DNA of 64,000 nt from Cellvibrio sp. KY-GH-1 (GTDB lineage: Bacteria; Pseudomonadota; Gammaproteobacteria; Pseudomonadales; Cellvibrionaceae), in NCBI RefSeq assembly GCF_008806975.1, contig NZ_CP031728.1, positions 744,001 through 808,000 of the forward strand, written 5' to 3'. The translations under genes and the position numbers were made by a program. How positions within the stretch are numbered: the first letter of the stretch is position 1; each line of letters starts with the position of its first letter. Under the pieces are notes generated by a model. That model ran no database searches. It was not told where the DNA came from and was given only the letters and a program-made list of their open reading frames with translations. Positions 48,166 to 56,876 of this stretch are shown piece by piece.

Positions 48166-49929
48166 ATGTCTTTGCAGAGCACTGTGTTTACCCAAATCAC
48201 GCTGCAAAAGGAATTACGTCGACTGATTGATTTCAAATTACTAAAGCCGGTATTCCAGCCCATTATGGCGTTGGAGAATCCGCGCATTATTGGTTACGAG
48301 GCATTGATCCGTGGACCGGATGATAGCTCGCTAGAGTTTCCGGATAAACTGTTTCAAGTCGCGCGCGAATCGCGCTTGTTAGCTAGTCTTGAGTTTGCGT
48401 GTCGTGAAGTGTCCTGCGAGCAATTTGCTGCGTTAAATTTGCCTGGCAAACTATTTCTCAATATGAGCCCCATTGCGTTTACCGATAGCCAATATCGCGA
48501 TGGTGTGACGCGTGAAATTTTACAGAGGGTTGGTTTGAGTGCGGAGCGCGTGGTCTTTGAACTGACGGAAAGCCAACCGTTAGATGAGCTGGATCTACTG
48601 AGGGCCGCATCTGATCACTTTCAAAGGCAAGGCTTTGCTGTGGCCCTTGATGACCTGGGGGCAGGTTATGCGGGTTTACGGGTATGGAGTGAGCTGCGTC
48701 CTGACTATGTAAAAATAGATCGTCATTTTATTTCCGGTATAGATAAAGATCCGGTCAAGCGCGAATTCGTTCGTGCCATGCTTGATATTGCCCATCGTAT
48801 TGGCCATAAGGCAATTGCTGAAGGCATTGAAACTGAAGCAGAATTTTCCACGCTGGTTGCCATGGGAGTTGAATATGCCCAAGGTTATTTTATCGCACGC
48901 CCGGCAGCGGTGCCCGCTGCAGAATTATCAGCACGGCTTATGTCACTATCCGTTTCATCGTTGCGTCGATATCAGGACAACTTTGTTCGGACAGCGGGTG
49001 AGATAGTTGTAGATTCCGTCCATGTATCTCCGCAATCTTCGGCAGAGAGCTTGGTCAAAATGTTTCGGGCCGATGTGCGCCTTAGCTGTGTTCCGGTGGT
49101 TGATGGAGATAAAGCGTTAGGCATGGTGAGTCGTGCGGAACTATTAAATATTTTTTCCCATAGATTTGCTCATGAGTTGCATGCCCAAAAAACAGTGAGG
49201 GAATTTATCAGCCCTCGCTCAATTATTGTTGATGTAAACACCGATTTAAAAGCGGTTGGCCAGCTCATCAGCGAAGATCCCCAGCAAAATCTCAGCGTGG
49301 ATTTTGTTATTTGCAATCAGGGGCGTTATCTCGGCGTTGGTAAGGTTCGTAATTTATTGCGTTCTATTACGGAAGAAAAATTGCGCCTCGCGCGTCACAG
49401 TAACCCTTTAACTCAATTGCCTGGCAATGTGCCGCTGTACGAATGGGTAGATCATCTGTTGATACAGCAGCAAGAGTTTGTAGTGGCTTACTGTGATATT
49501 AATCACTTCAAGCCCTTTAATGACGCATTCGGTTACGGGGCAGGGGATGAAGCTATTTTGTTGCTGAGCCGCATTCTGTGCGATGCGATAGATGGAAAGG
49601 GCGATTTTATCGGACATGTTGGTGGCGATGATTTTATCGTCGTTTTTCGTAGCGAGGACTGGCGATTGCGCTGTGAAGCAATTTTGCGTGAATTTATCGC
49701 CGCCAGTGCTGATTTGCTTCCCGGCCAGCAGCTGGATTATTGGAGTCTGGACCGCCAAGGGCAGCGTCAGAAATTTGGCCCATTGACTTTGGCCATAGGT
49801 TGCGTCAGCCCCGATATTAGTGTCTGCAAAACCCATCATCAGGTATCGCAATTGCTGGCCGATGCAAAGCATAGCGCTAAGGTTCTGGGTGGTAACCAAT
49901 TGTTTTATTCCCGCCGGAGAAAACCCTAG
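48166..49929 (+). CDS. EAL-CBS-GGDEF domain c-di-GMP signalling protein
   Basis: A cytoplasmic 587-residue protein without membrane helices. The EAL phosphodiesterase domain (about 20-265) has E45-A-L47, LFLNMSP, ELTESQ, DDLGAGYAGL, VKIDRHFI and AEGIETEAE, so all catalytic residues are present. A CBS pair (about 280-400) may bind a nucleotide. The GGDEF domain (about 420-585) has GGDDF at 486-490 in place of GG(D/E)EF; the third acidic residue is thus Asp, so cyclase activity is uncertain. This domain order (EAL first) is less common than GGDEF-EAL. It begins a same-strand signalling gene series. Confidence 0.9.
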   Translation: MSLQSTVFTQITLQKELRRLIDFKLLKPVFQPIMALENPRIIGYEALIRGPDDSSLEFPDKLFQVARESRLLASLEFACREVSCEQFAALNLPGKLFLNMSPIAFTDSQYRDGVTREILQRVGLSAERVVFELTESQPLDELDLLRAASDHFQRQGFAVALDDLGAGYAGLRVWSELRPDYVKIDRHFISGIDKDPVKREFVRAMLDIAHRIGHKAIAEGIETEAEFSTLVAMGVEYAQGYFIARPAAVPAAELSARLMSLSVSSLRRYQDNFVRTAGEIVVDSVHVSPQSSAESLVKMFRADVRLSCVPVVDGDKALGMVSRAELLNIFSHRFAHELHAQKTVREFISPRSIIVDVNTDLKAVGQLISEDPQQNLSVDFVICNQGRYLGVGKVRNLLRSITEEKLRLARHSNPLTQLPGNVPLYEWVDHLLIQQQEFVVAYCDINHFKPFNDAFGYGAGDEAILLLSRILCDAIDGKGDFIGHVGGDDFIVVFRSEDWRLRCEAILREFIAASADLLPGQQLDYWSLDRQGQRQKFGPLTLAIGCVSPDISVCKTHHQVSQLLADAKHSAKVLGGNQLFYSRRRKP

Positions 49930-50039
49930 GGGTTAGGTATTAATACCCACCAAATTAGAGGGATTCTTATTTCTAAATAGCTAGCGACCCGCCAATACTG
50001 GGCTATTCTTAGTCTGATTTCCCCTAAGGAGGCGGACTA

Positions 50040-51677
50040 ATGGCTGATCTCGGCTATTACAAAATGCACGCGCTCATTATTGATGATTTTGAGAATTTTC
50101 GCGGCACACTCTACAAAATGCTGATGGATTTGGGGGTCGGCAATGTTGACTCGGCAGCTTCCGGAGAAGAGGCTCTGCGTTTCTGCAAAGCTCGCGCGTA
50201 TGATTTGATTTTATGCGACAACAATCTGGGTAAGGGCAAGAGTGGCCAGCAAGTACTGGAAGAATTGCGCACAACAGATAATCCCTGCTCGGATAGTTTG
50301 TTCATCCTCGTATCTGCCGAAAATAGCAAAAGTATCATTATGGCGGCTTATGATTACGAGCCGGATGCATATTTGGCGAAACCAATTACTCCAAAAGCAC
50401 TGGATCAACGCTTGGGACGATTAATGGAGCAGCGCGTTGAGTTAAAAACTATTCAAACCGCACAGAAATCGGGAGATACTCAAGGGGCGATTGCTGCCTG
50501 TAAAGACCGTATCGCAGCCGGCAGCCGCTACACTAATGCCTGTCAAAAAATTCTTGCCCAGTTGTACCTCGACAATCAAAATGTTAGTGCCGCAGAAGAA
50601 ATTTATCGCAATGTGTTGGAAGCCCGAGAGTTGGAGTGGGCCCAAATTGGTATGGTGAAAACCAAGCTTGCCCAGAATGATTTGTTAGGGGCGCAGCAGT
50701 GGGTGGAAAATTTATTGCAATCAAATCCCTTGTGCATGAAAGCCTATGATTTGCAGGCAGAGGTGTACAAGCTTCAGAATGATTTTGATGGGTTGCAAAA
50801 TATTTTACAAAAGGCAACTGAGCTCTCCCCTCTATCCATCGTTCGTCAGCAGAGCTTGGGAAACATTGCGCAACAAAACAATGATCTGGTTACCGCGACG
50901 AATGCCTTGAGGCGCGCTGTTAAATTGGGTGAGCATTCCTGTTTTGACAGGGCGAGTGTTCATTCGCTATTCGCGCAATCAACCATAGATTTATATTCAA
51001 TTGATAAAGAATTGGCTAAGCCACTTGTCCGTGAAGCCATTTCTTGCGTTATTAATCTGGAGGATAACTTTGGCAAGTCCAATTTGCGCAAAGTCGAGTC
51101 ATTATTGCTGGAAAGCCAGTTACAGGTATGTAATGGAGATCAACGTCGTGCACAAGAGGCACTGAGCTCAGCGCAATCAGCTTTGGGAAACACCAAAGAT
51201 GACTCCGCCTTGGATGTGCAAATCGAGATGGTTAGGGCGTTACGCATGCTTGGAAAAACAGAAGAAGCGCAACAACAGTTAGGTGATTTATTGCACCGCT
51301 ATGCGGGAAGTGAAGATAAATTGCAGAAACTCGACGTGTTACTGGATGAGCCTCGCAGTGAGAAAAATAAATTAATGGTTGCCGAAATTAATAAGAAAGG
51401 CATTTCCCTGTACAACGCCAAAGATTTTACCGCTGCGGCTGATGCGTTTAAAACCGCGCTGCAAAAGTTGCCAAATCACATAGGTCTTCGTTTGAACTAT
51501 GTACAAGCTATGATCGATAAACTTAAAGGCAACTTCAATAGTGCAATCAGCGAAAAAATTCAACAAACCTTCACCAAAACGACGAGTATTATTTCCCAAT
51601 CACATCCCCAGTATCAGCGCTATAAGCAATTGAATGATGTTTATAACGGATTGGTTCGCGCCAATGAGAAAAAATAG
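50040..51677 (+). CDS. Response regulator receiver protein with TPR repeats
   Basis: A 545-residue cytoplasmic protein. The N-terminal receiver (8-130) has the acidic pair Asp15-Asp16, phosphoacceptor Asp60 in LILCDNNLG, Ser92 and Lys114 in YLAKPIT. The rest (about 140-540) is a helical solenoid of tetratricopeptide-like repeats (e.g. NVSAAEEIYRNVLEARELEW and KDFTAAADAFKTALQKLPNH). There is no DNA-binding or enzymatic output, so the output is probably protein binding. AAGGAGG precedes ATG 50040. A sensorless kinase follows 11 bases downstream and is its likely partner. Confidence 0.88.
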   Translation: MADLGYYKMHALIIDDFENFRGTLYKMLMDLGVGNVDSAASGEEALRFCKARAYDLILCDNNLGKGKSGQQVLEELRTTDNPCSDSLFILVSAENSKSIIMAAYDYEPDAYLAKPITPKALDQRLGRLMEQRVELKTIQTAQKSGDTQGAIAACKDRIAAGSRYTNACQKILAQLYLDNQNVSAAEEIYRNVLEARELEWAQIGMVKTKLAQNDLLGAQQWVENLLQSNPLCMKAYDLQAEVYKLQNDFDGLQNILQKATELSPLSIVRQQSLGNIAQQNNDLVTATNALRRAVKLGEHSCFDRASVHSLFAQSTIDLYSIDKELAKPLVREAISCVINLEDNFGKSNLRKVESLLLESQLQVCNGDQRRAQEALSSAQSALGNTKDDSALDVQIEMVRALRMLGKTEEAQQQLGDLLHRYAGSEDKLQKLDVLLDEPRSEKNKLMVAEINKKGISLYNAKDFTAAADAFKTALQKLPNHIGLRLNYVQAMIDKLKGNFNSAISEKIQQTFTKTTSIISQSHPQYQRYKQLNDVYNGLVRANEKK

Positions 51678-51688
51678 CGAGGTTTACA

Positions 51689-52411
51689 GTGGACTCAAGT
51701 TCTGAGAACAAAACGCCTTCACCTGATCATGATCAGATGCCCATCGATTTTTCTTTTGTGTTGGCGTCCAGTGTGCACGACATGAAAAACTCCTTGGGGA
51801 TGTTGCTCAATACAGTAGCTGCGATGGTGGAAAGCTCACCCCCGAAAGATGAGGAACAGGCTAAATTTTTCTCCACGTTGGAATATGAGGCAGCGCGTAT
51901 CAATGGCGAGTTGGTTCAATTGCTGTCGCTCTATCGAATGGATGAAAGAACCCTGGTGGTGGTCATTGATGAGCATCATGTAGTCGATATTATTGAAGAA
52001 CAAATTGCACGTAATGATACGCTGCTTCGTTCACGTAATATTCAAATTCAAATTGAGTGCGACCCGGATCTTAGTTGGTATTTTGATAATGAATTAATAG
52101 GCGGCGTGTTAAATAATCTTCTTGTAAATTGCGCCCGCTACTGTCGTAGCAGATTATTGGTTAGTGCAGCAGAGGACAATGGTTTTTTATGTATTGCTGT
52201 AGCGGATGATGGTCAGGGGTACCCAGAAGCTATGTTGCTCGGGCCACTCCCACAAACCGCAGTATCCTTTAGTTCCGGCAATACCCGTCTTGGTTTGTTG
52301 TTTGCGCGCAAAGTTCTGGAGTTACATAAATCACGAAAAGGGCAGGGTTATATGACCATTGCCAACAATGGTCCATTAGGGGGCGGCGTTTTAAAGCTTT
52401 ATTTGCCCTAG
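51689..52411 (+). CDS. Soluble histidine kinase without sensor domain
   Basis: A short, 240-residue kinase. The H box is SSVHDMKNSLG with His30; the ATPase domain has the N box GGVLNNLLVNCARYC, G1 VADDGQGYP and G2 GNTRLGLLFARKV. There is no membrane helix or PAS/GAF sensor, so its input must come through a partner protein. It starts at GTG 51689 after GCGAGG. Position points to the receiver-TPR protein as its phosphorylation target; the FHA protein follows 109 bases later. Confidence 0.85.
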   Translation: MDSSSENKTPSPDHDQMPIDFSFVLASSVHDMKNSLGMLLNTVAAMVESSPPKDEEQAKFFSTLEYEAARINGELVQLLSLYRMDERTLVVVIDEHHVVDIIEEQIARNDTLLRSRNIQIQIECDPDLSWYFDNELIGGVLNNLLVNCARYCRSRLLVSAAEDNGFLCIAVADDGQGYPEAMLLGPLPQTAVSFSSGNTRLGLLFARKVLELHKSRKGQGYMTIANNGPLGGGVLKLYLP

Positions 52412-52520
52412 TGCAAGCGGGTAATCATTTATTTTGCCAGCGAAGTGGAAGAGTTGAAATCGCTGCATAGCTATTGCATTATTCAAACCCGTTTTTGAAT
52501 TGGCGCCAAGGTTAAAGTTT

Positions 52521-53405
52521 ATGCTTAAAATCCGCTTTAAAGATAATAAATACAACGCGGTATGGTTGGTTGAGCCAAAGATTACAATTGGTCGGTCAGC
52601 GACCAACGCGCTGGTTATTGATGATCCCTTAGCGAGCGATATCCATCTCGAGGTGTTGGTTGATAATGAGCATCTCACCCTGCGGAATTTAGTGCCTACC
52701 CAACCCGTTTCGGTTAACGGCCAGCCGGTGAACGGTGCGTGCGAGCTAAAACCGGATGATCAAATCACTCTAGGTAGCGTTGAGTTAATCGTTATAGATC
52801 CTAAAAAAGAAGCCCGGGCGATTGCTGAAGAATCAGGCAATGTTACTCAACTGCGAGCGCCCAAAGCGACAGGTTGGTCGCTAAAAGCTAACCATGCCGC
52901 CTTGGCTAACCGTGTTTTTCCGTTAAAAGAAATCAATGTGATTGGGCGCGCGAGTGAGTGCGACATCAGTCTTTCAGCAGCGCATCTTTCTCGCCGCCAT
53001 GCGCAATTGCAAATCATCGATGGTATGTTGTTTGTTAAGGATCTGGATTCGGCCAATGGCACTTATCTGAATGGCAAACGAGTCGCTGAAGCCCGGGTAA
53101 AACGCGGTGATGAGCTTCGTTTTGATGCGTTGAGTTTCGGGGTGATGGGGCCATCAGACGATTTAGCTAAAACGGCAGTTCGCAAAGCGACACCGGCGAA
53201 GCCGGAATCGTTAGAGGCGAAGCGTCCTAGCCCGACTCCAGCTAAAAGCCCTACAGCGACTCGCGCATCTTCTATTAGCCGCTCGCCATCAAATGCGACC
53301 CCTCAACCCGGTACCGAAGCGGGTGGAAAAGGCAAGTTTGGGCTAATCTTCATCGGTGTATTGGCTGTTGTAGTTATAACGGCTTTGGTCTTAACACGAA
53401 AATAA
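52521..53405 (+). CDS. Tail-anchored protein with two FHA domains
   Basis: A 294-residue protein with two forkhead-associated domains. The first (about 2-95: ITIGRSATNALVIDDPLASDIHLEV) keeps G-R-S but has D-I-H in place of the usual S-x-x-H. The second (about 125-215: NVIGRASECDISLSAAHLSRRHAQL, NGTYLNGKRV) is canonical. FHA domains bind phosphothreonine peptides. A Ser/Thr/Pro/Lys-rich linker (225-270) leads to one C-terminal membrane helix (about 272-291), so the FHA domains face the cytoplasm. ATG 52521 is preferred over the in-frame TTG 52500. No Ser/Thr kinase is encoded nearby. Confidence 0.87.
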   Translation: MLKIRFKDNKYNAVWLVEPKITIGRSATNALVIDDPLASDIHLEVLVDNEHLTLRNLVPTQPVSVNGQPVNGACELKPDDQITLGSVELIVIDPKKEARAIAEESGNVTQLRAPKATGWSLKANHAALANRVFPLKEINVIGRASECDISLSAAHLSRRHAQLQIIDGMLFVKDLDSANGTYLNGKRVAEARVKRGDELRFDALSFGVMGPSDDLAKTAVRKATPAKPESLEAKRPSPTPAKSPTATRASSISRSPSNATPQPGTEAGGKGKFGLIFIGVLAVVVITALVLTRK

Positions 53406-53436
53406 GTCTTTAAGCTTTACGGGAATCAGCCGATAG

Positions 53437-53468
53437 CCTGTGAGCCACAGACTCGTGTTGCTCACAGG
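53437..53468 (+). promoter_or_regulatory. Inverted repeat masking the ribosome binding site of the next gene
   Basis: CCTGTGAGC (53437-53445) and GCTCACAGG (53460-53468) form a perfect 9-bp stem with a 14-base loop. The right arm contains the AGG of the AGGTGA ribosome binding site (53466-53471) for ATG 53476. In RNA this would hide the site, so translation may be conditional. It lacks a T-run and is not a terminator. Confidence 0.5.
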
Positions 53469-53475
53469 TGACTTT

Positions 53476-54777
53476 ATGAATATCTCTTCTCTTAACAACC
53501 CCGCCAATTCATCTATCAATAATTTGTTGAATCAACCTGGTAGTACTCACAGCTCTGGCCAGGGTAAGAGTTCACCGATGGTGGACCCGGTGGGAGAAGT
53601 GGCTTCTATTCAAGACAAACGCCAGGCGGCATTACAGCTTGTGAATAAAACACTTACGGCAGCCTACGAAAAAATCAGTTCCCGCGGGCAGGTTGCCAAG
53701 GCCGAATATGAAACTTTTGAGCCGTTAACCGCAGAAAAGGTGGCTGGTAATATCCTCGGTTTTATCGAGCGTCGCTTGCAGATGGATGTAGCTGATGGCG
53801 CTAGCCAAGAAGAATTGCAGGCGCGTTTGGAGGCGGGGCTTTCCGGGTTCAAAAAAGGTTTTGCTGAAGCGAGTGAAAAACTGGAAGCGCTAAGCCTTCT
53901 CTCTCCCGAGATAAAAGCCGACATCGGTAAAACCTACGATTTGGTGTTGGAAGGCGTAGATGAATTACGCAAAAAATTCATTGAATCTGCAGATTCCGCC
54001 AAAACAGATACCGCAAAATCACCCAGTGAATCTGCTTCTCTTGATCAATTAAAATCTGGAGCAAAAGCCAAACCGGCAACTGCGTTGGATGTGCCCGACT
54101 TTTTACCCGCGGCGAAATCCAGTTACGTGGGGTACGGGGCGTATGAATACGGTCGGGCGCGCGAATTCAGTTTCGAGTTAACCACAAAAGACGGCGACAA
54201 AGTAACTATTAAAGCCAGTTCCAGTGAAGGCTTGGCGGTTGAAGCAGGACGAAGTGAGCGAGGCACTAAATCTGTGAGTGCTCTTAATGCCAGCTACAGC
54301 TCAAGCGAATCATTTTCGTTAAGCGTTGAGGGTGATTTGAGTGAGGAGGAGCTGGGGGCAATTAATGATTTACTGGGCCGTGTTAGTGATTTGGCGGGGC
54401 AATTTTTTGATGGAAACCTTGATACTGCGTTTGAGCAGGCGATGAACTTGGGTTATGACCAAGACCAAATCGGCAGTTTCGCATTGAATCTGGCGCAAGC
54501 GGAAATCCAGCAAGTTACCCAAGCCTACCAACGTGTTGGTCCCGCCGCTACTGGTGACGATAGTAAGTCCAACTTATTGACTGATCGTTTATTGCCGCTG
54601 GGTAATTTTATTAGAGACTTGCTGGATAGTTTGGACCGCGCGTCTATTTTCGATGAGCCCAAATTACTCGTCGGTGAAATTGCAGAAAATGTCACCGGCG
54701 AAGGAGAAGTGGAAGAACAGCAGGGCAAACGTTTCCGCGATTTTATGGATCAGTTGCTCGCACTTGATTTGAAGTAA
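53476..54777 (+). CDS. DUF5610-like protein of unknown function
   Basis: A 433-residue protein with a low-complexity, Asn/Ser-rich N-terminus, then a helical domain (about 60-170: KRQAALQLVNKTLTAAYEKI ... NILGFIERRLQMDVADG ... LEAGLSGFKKGFAEASEKLE) resembling the DUF5610 family seen in Pseudomonas and relatives. A beta-rich middle (215-290: REFSFELTTKDGDKVTIKASS) and a helical C-terminus follow. No signal peptide or membrane helix. Function unknown; the flagellin/hook-like amphipathic N-terminal composition hints at secretion or a surface role, but this is a guess. I start at ATG 53476; GTG 53440 in frame would place the hairpin inside the gene. Confidence 0.65.
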   Translation: MNISSLNNPANSSINNLLNQPGSTHSSGQGKSSPMVDPVGEVASIQDKRQAALQLVNKTLTAAYEKISSRGQVAKAEYETFEPLTAEKVAGNILGFIERRLQMDVADGASQEELQARLEAGLSGFKKGFAEASEKLEALSLLSPEIKADIGKTYDLVLEGVDELRKKFIESADSAKTDTAKSPSESASLDQLKSGAKAKPATALDVPDFLPAAKSSYVGYGAYEYGRAREFSFELTTKDGDKVTIKASSSEGLAVEAGRSERGTKSVSALNASYSSSESFSLSVEGDLSEEELGAINDLLGRVSDLAGQFFDGNLDTAFEQAMNLGYDQDQIGSFALNLAQAEIQQVTQAYQRVGPAATGDDSKSNLLTDRLLPLGNFIRDLLDSLDRASIFDEPKLLVGEIAENVTGEGEVEEQQGKRFRDFMDQLLALDLK

Positions 54778-54846
54778 GCGGACTTGCAATGAACTTGGTA
54801 CACTGGCCTCATTCCATTGAGCTGCGGTTATTGGCATCAAGTTTTT

Positions 54847-55101
54847 ATGAAAACAGTTTACCTTTACTCAACCCCGGGCTGTCACCTTTGTGATCTGGCC
54901 TGGGATATTCTTGCTCCCTTGGTGAGTCATTTGCCTTTGTGTATGGAAGAGGTGGACATTGCCGAATCCGATGAATTAATTGAACAATATGGAGTCAGGA
55001 TTCCAGTCCTAAAATTTGCTAACGAAGAAGCGGAGCTAGGATGGCCATTTGATACGGTGCAGGCCTCATCTTTTTTGCAAAAATACACGGGGGCTAATTA
55101 G
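54847..55101 (+). CDS. Glutaredoxin-like protein (DUF836 type)
   Basis: An 84-residue thioredoxin-fold protein with redox motif C-H-L-C in YSTPGCHLCDLAWD and the cis-proline in YGVRIPVLKF. This matches the small glutaredoxin-like DUF836 family; no substrate is known. ATG 54847 gives the normal family length; an in-frame TTG at 54817 is possible. Its 3' end overlaps the convergent EAL-HDOD gene by 8 bases. Confidence 0.8.
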   Translation: MKTVYLYSTPGCHLCDLAWDILAPLVSHLPLCMEEVDIAESDELIEQYGVRIPVLKFANEEAELGWPFDTVQASSFLQKYTGAN

Positions 55102-56326
55102 CGTTTATACTTAAGGTATTCATTGTTTCTGCTACCCAACGCAACGACTCAATGTAGATTTCTGCCAGTCGTTCAGAAGTCAACCCGAGTTTTCCCAAAG
55201 AGTCCCAATCAATTTTTTCCCACTCTCCTTGCTCATGAGATTGTACCAATTGCAGTACCATACCTTCCGGCCCGGAATGATCGAGCATTGCCTTGTTAAT
55301 TGCATCACTGAGTGAAAGGCTGGACAGAAGCTCTTCCAAGGGAGTATCTAAAAAGGCATCCAATGTAGATAGCAAGCCAACCGTAAAAAACGAATCCGGA
55401 CGGCTGTGACGATTAATTTCCGTAGCAATTAATTCACACATGCGCGCACGTGTTAATGCTGCGATACTAAGTTCATGGGGCTTTCCACTAAGATTTGACA
55501 GCGCCAGCAAATTCACCCAGTTTCGGAGCTTGTTTAAACCCAGCAGCATGATTGCTTGGCGTAAGGAATCCACCGAGCGTGACAGCCCAAAAGCCGCGGA
55601 ATTGACCAAACGCAACAATTTGAAACTTAATAACGTGTCCCTGGCAATCATGCGTTCAATTTTTTCAATTGGAACATTAGGGTCATGGAGAGCGGACAAG
55701 AGTTGTAATACTGATTGTTTGTTTTCTGAAACCTTTTTGCCAGTAATTACCTTGGGCTTAGCCAGAAAATATCCTTGAAATAAATCAAAGCCCAGCGCTT
55801 TACAGTGCTCAAACATTTCATAGGTTTCTACCTTTTCCGCAATCAATGTAATTCCAAACGGTTTTAGGTAGGTGATGTGCTGCTTGAGCTTTTCAGGCGG
55901 CAAATGGAGCACGTCCAATTTAATAATATCGGCGTATGCGACCAGGCTTTCGGTTTCTTTGGTAAGTTCGAAGTCGTCCAGTGCAATGGTATACCCCTGA
56001 TCACGCAATTGCATAAGTGAATGCAGCATAGCGGCGTCCACTTTTTGCCCTTCAAGTACCTCGATCACCAGCTTCTGTCGATTGAAGGGTGGGGGAGCGT
56101 CAATCAGCGTGCGAGTAAAGTTAACAAAGGCTTTGTGCTTGCCGACCACTTGTTCAATTGATAATTCGGTAAATGCATTGAGCAGGACCTGAGAGCTGGC
56201 AGCGTCACCGTCACGTGAACCAATTTGAGTCAGCTCGCTATTGCGGCATAACAACTCATAGGCAACCACCTGCATGTTGCCGTTAAAAATGGGCTGGCGT
56301 GCCAATAAAGGTATAGCGTCGGTCAT
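55094..56326 (-). CDS. EAL-HDOD domain signalling protein
   Basis: A 410-residue YuxH/CdgJ-type protein. The EAL-like domain (about 5-200) has YELLCRN instead of EAL, but keeps Glu24, FVNFTRTL, VIEVLEG, LDDFEL, IKLD, AEKVET and FQGYFLAKP; the DDFG loop-6 motif is replaced by DDFELTKE. The HDOD domain (about 200-400: RDTLLSFKLLRLVNSAAFGL, LLGLNKLRNWVNLLALSN) is typical. Family members often bind rather than degrade c-di-GMP, affecting motility and biofilm. It is encoded opposite to the signalling series on its left. Confidence 0.88.
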   Translation of the reverse strand: MTDAIPLLARQPIFNGNMQVVAYELLCRNSELTQIGSRDGDAASSQVLLNAFTELSIEQVVGKHKAFVNFTRTLIDAPPPFNRQKLVIEVLEGQKVDAAMLHSLMQLRDQGYTIALDDFELTKETESLVAYADIIKLDVLHLPPEKLKQHITYLKPFGITLIAEKVETYEMFEHCKALGFDLFQGYFLAKPKVITGKKVSENKQSVLQLLSALHDPNVPIEKIERMIARDTLLSFKLLRLVNSAAFGLSRSVDSLRQAIMLLGLNKLRNWVNLLALSNLSGKPHELSIAALTRARMCELIATEINRHSRPDSFFTVGLLSTLDAFLDTPLEELLSSLSLSDAINKAMLDHSGPEGMVLQLVQSHEQGEWEKIDWDSLGKLGLTSERLAEIYIESLRWVAETMNTLSINAN

Positions 56327-56457
56327 AAGGCAAAGTCAGTTTTTAGTTGTAGTTACAGCGGAACGGCAGCACCATTAAAATCTAACTATTGGTGTTAGCT
56401 GATCAATGATTGAAAGTGTAGCCCCTAACGCTGGGCTTACCACTTTTAATCGCAGTC

Positions 56458-56757
56458 TTACCGACGTGAGTGGTTGCTGCTCGTTGGTTCGATTTGGTCT
56501 CTATTTATCGGACCTCTCATATTAGACAGTTCCCGGACTAGCAGTTCCTCCGGGCCGGCGGAGGCCCGTAAAAATTGCTGCGCCAATTGCGCAGTCGCCG
56601 GGGTACAGCGATTATTCAAGCACCAAAATGCAAGGAGCGGCAGGCCCATCATTAATGAAGGTAATATAATCAATAAAGAAAAGATCAGACTGCCCGATTC
56701 GAGAAACGAGTTTATTCCCCGATTTATTAGATAACAGCAAATAAGTATGACTGGCAC
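56458..56757 (-). CDS. Small membrane protein of unknown function
   Basis: A 99-residue protein starting at GTG 56757, supported by a perfect TAAGGAG (56770-56764 on this strand) six bases upstream. The N-terminal half is hydrophobic with probably two helices (about 2-12 and 24-46: SLIFSLLIILPSLMMGLPLLAFW); the C-terminal half is soluble and polar. Extending the frame to 56901 would read through a terminator hairpin, so the longer form is rejected. I recognise no family. It lies 131 bases upstream of the EAL-HDOD gene on the same strand. Confidence 0.6.
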   Translation of the reverse strand: MPVILICCYLINRGINSFLESGSLIFSLLIILPSLMMGLPLLAFWCLNNRCTPATAQLAQQFLRASAGPEELLVRELSNMRGPINRDQIEPTSSNHSRR

Positions 56758-56811
56758 GACAGGCTCCTTAGCAATTAACGTTAAGGGCCGTGCAGCAAAA
56801 AATGGGTACCA

Positions 56812-56846
56812 ATAAAACGAAAAGGCCGCAGTTTTCGCTGCGGCCC
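56812..56846 (-). terminator. Orphan minus-strand terminator
   Basis: GGCCGCAG (56824-56831) and CTGCGGCC (56838-56845) form an 8-bp GC-rich stem with a 6-base loop. On the minus strand it is followed by TTTTCGTTTTATT. No long gene lies immediately upstream on that strand, so it must end a short ORF or an RNA gene. Confidence 0.85.
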
Positions 56847-56876
56847 TGAATGTAAAAATAAATAAATTCTTTTTAC

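Noticed and set aside
48166..49929. Reading the EAL-CBS-GGDEF protein as two genes
   Set aside because: The frame is continuous through the CBS linker with no stop, internal ribosome binding site or frameshift.
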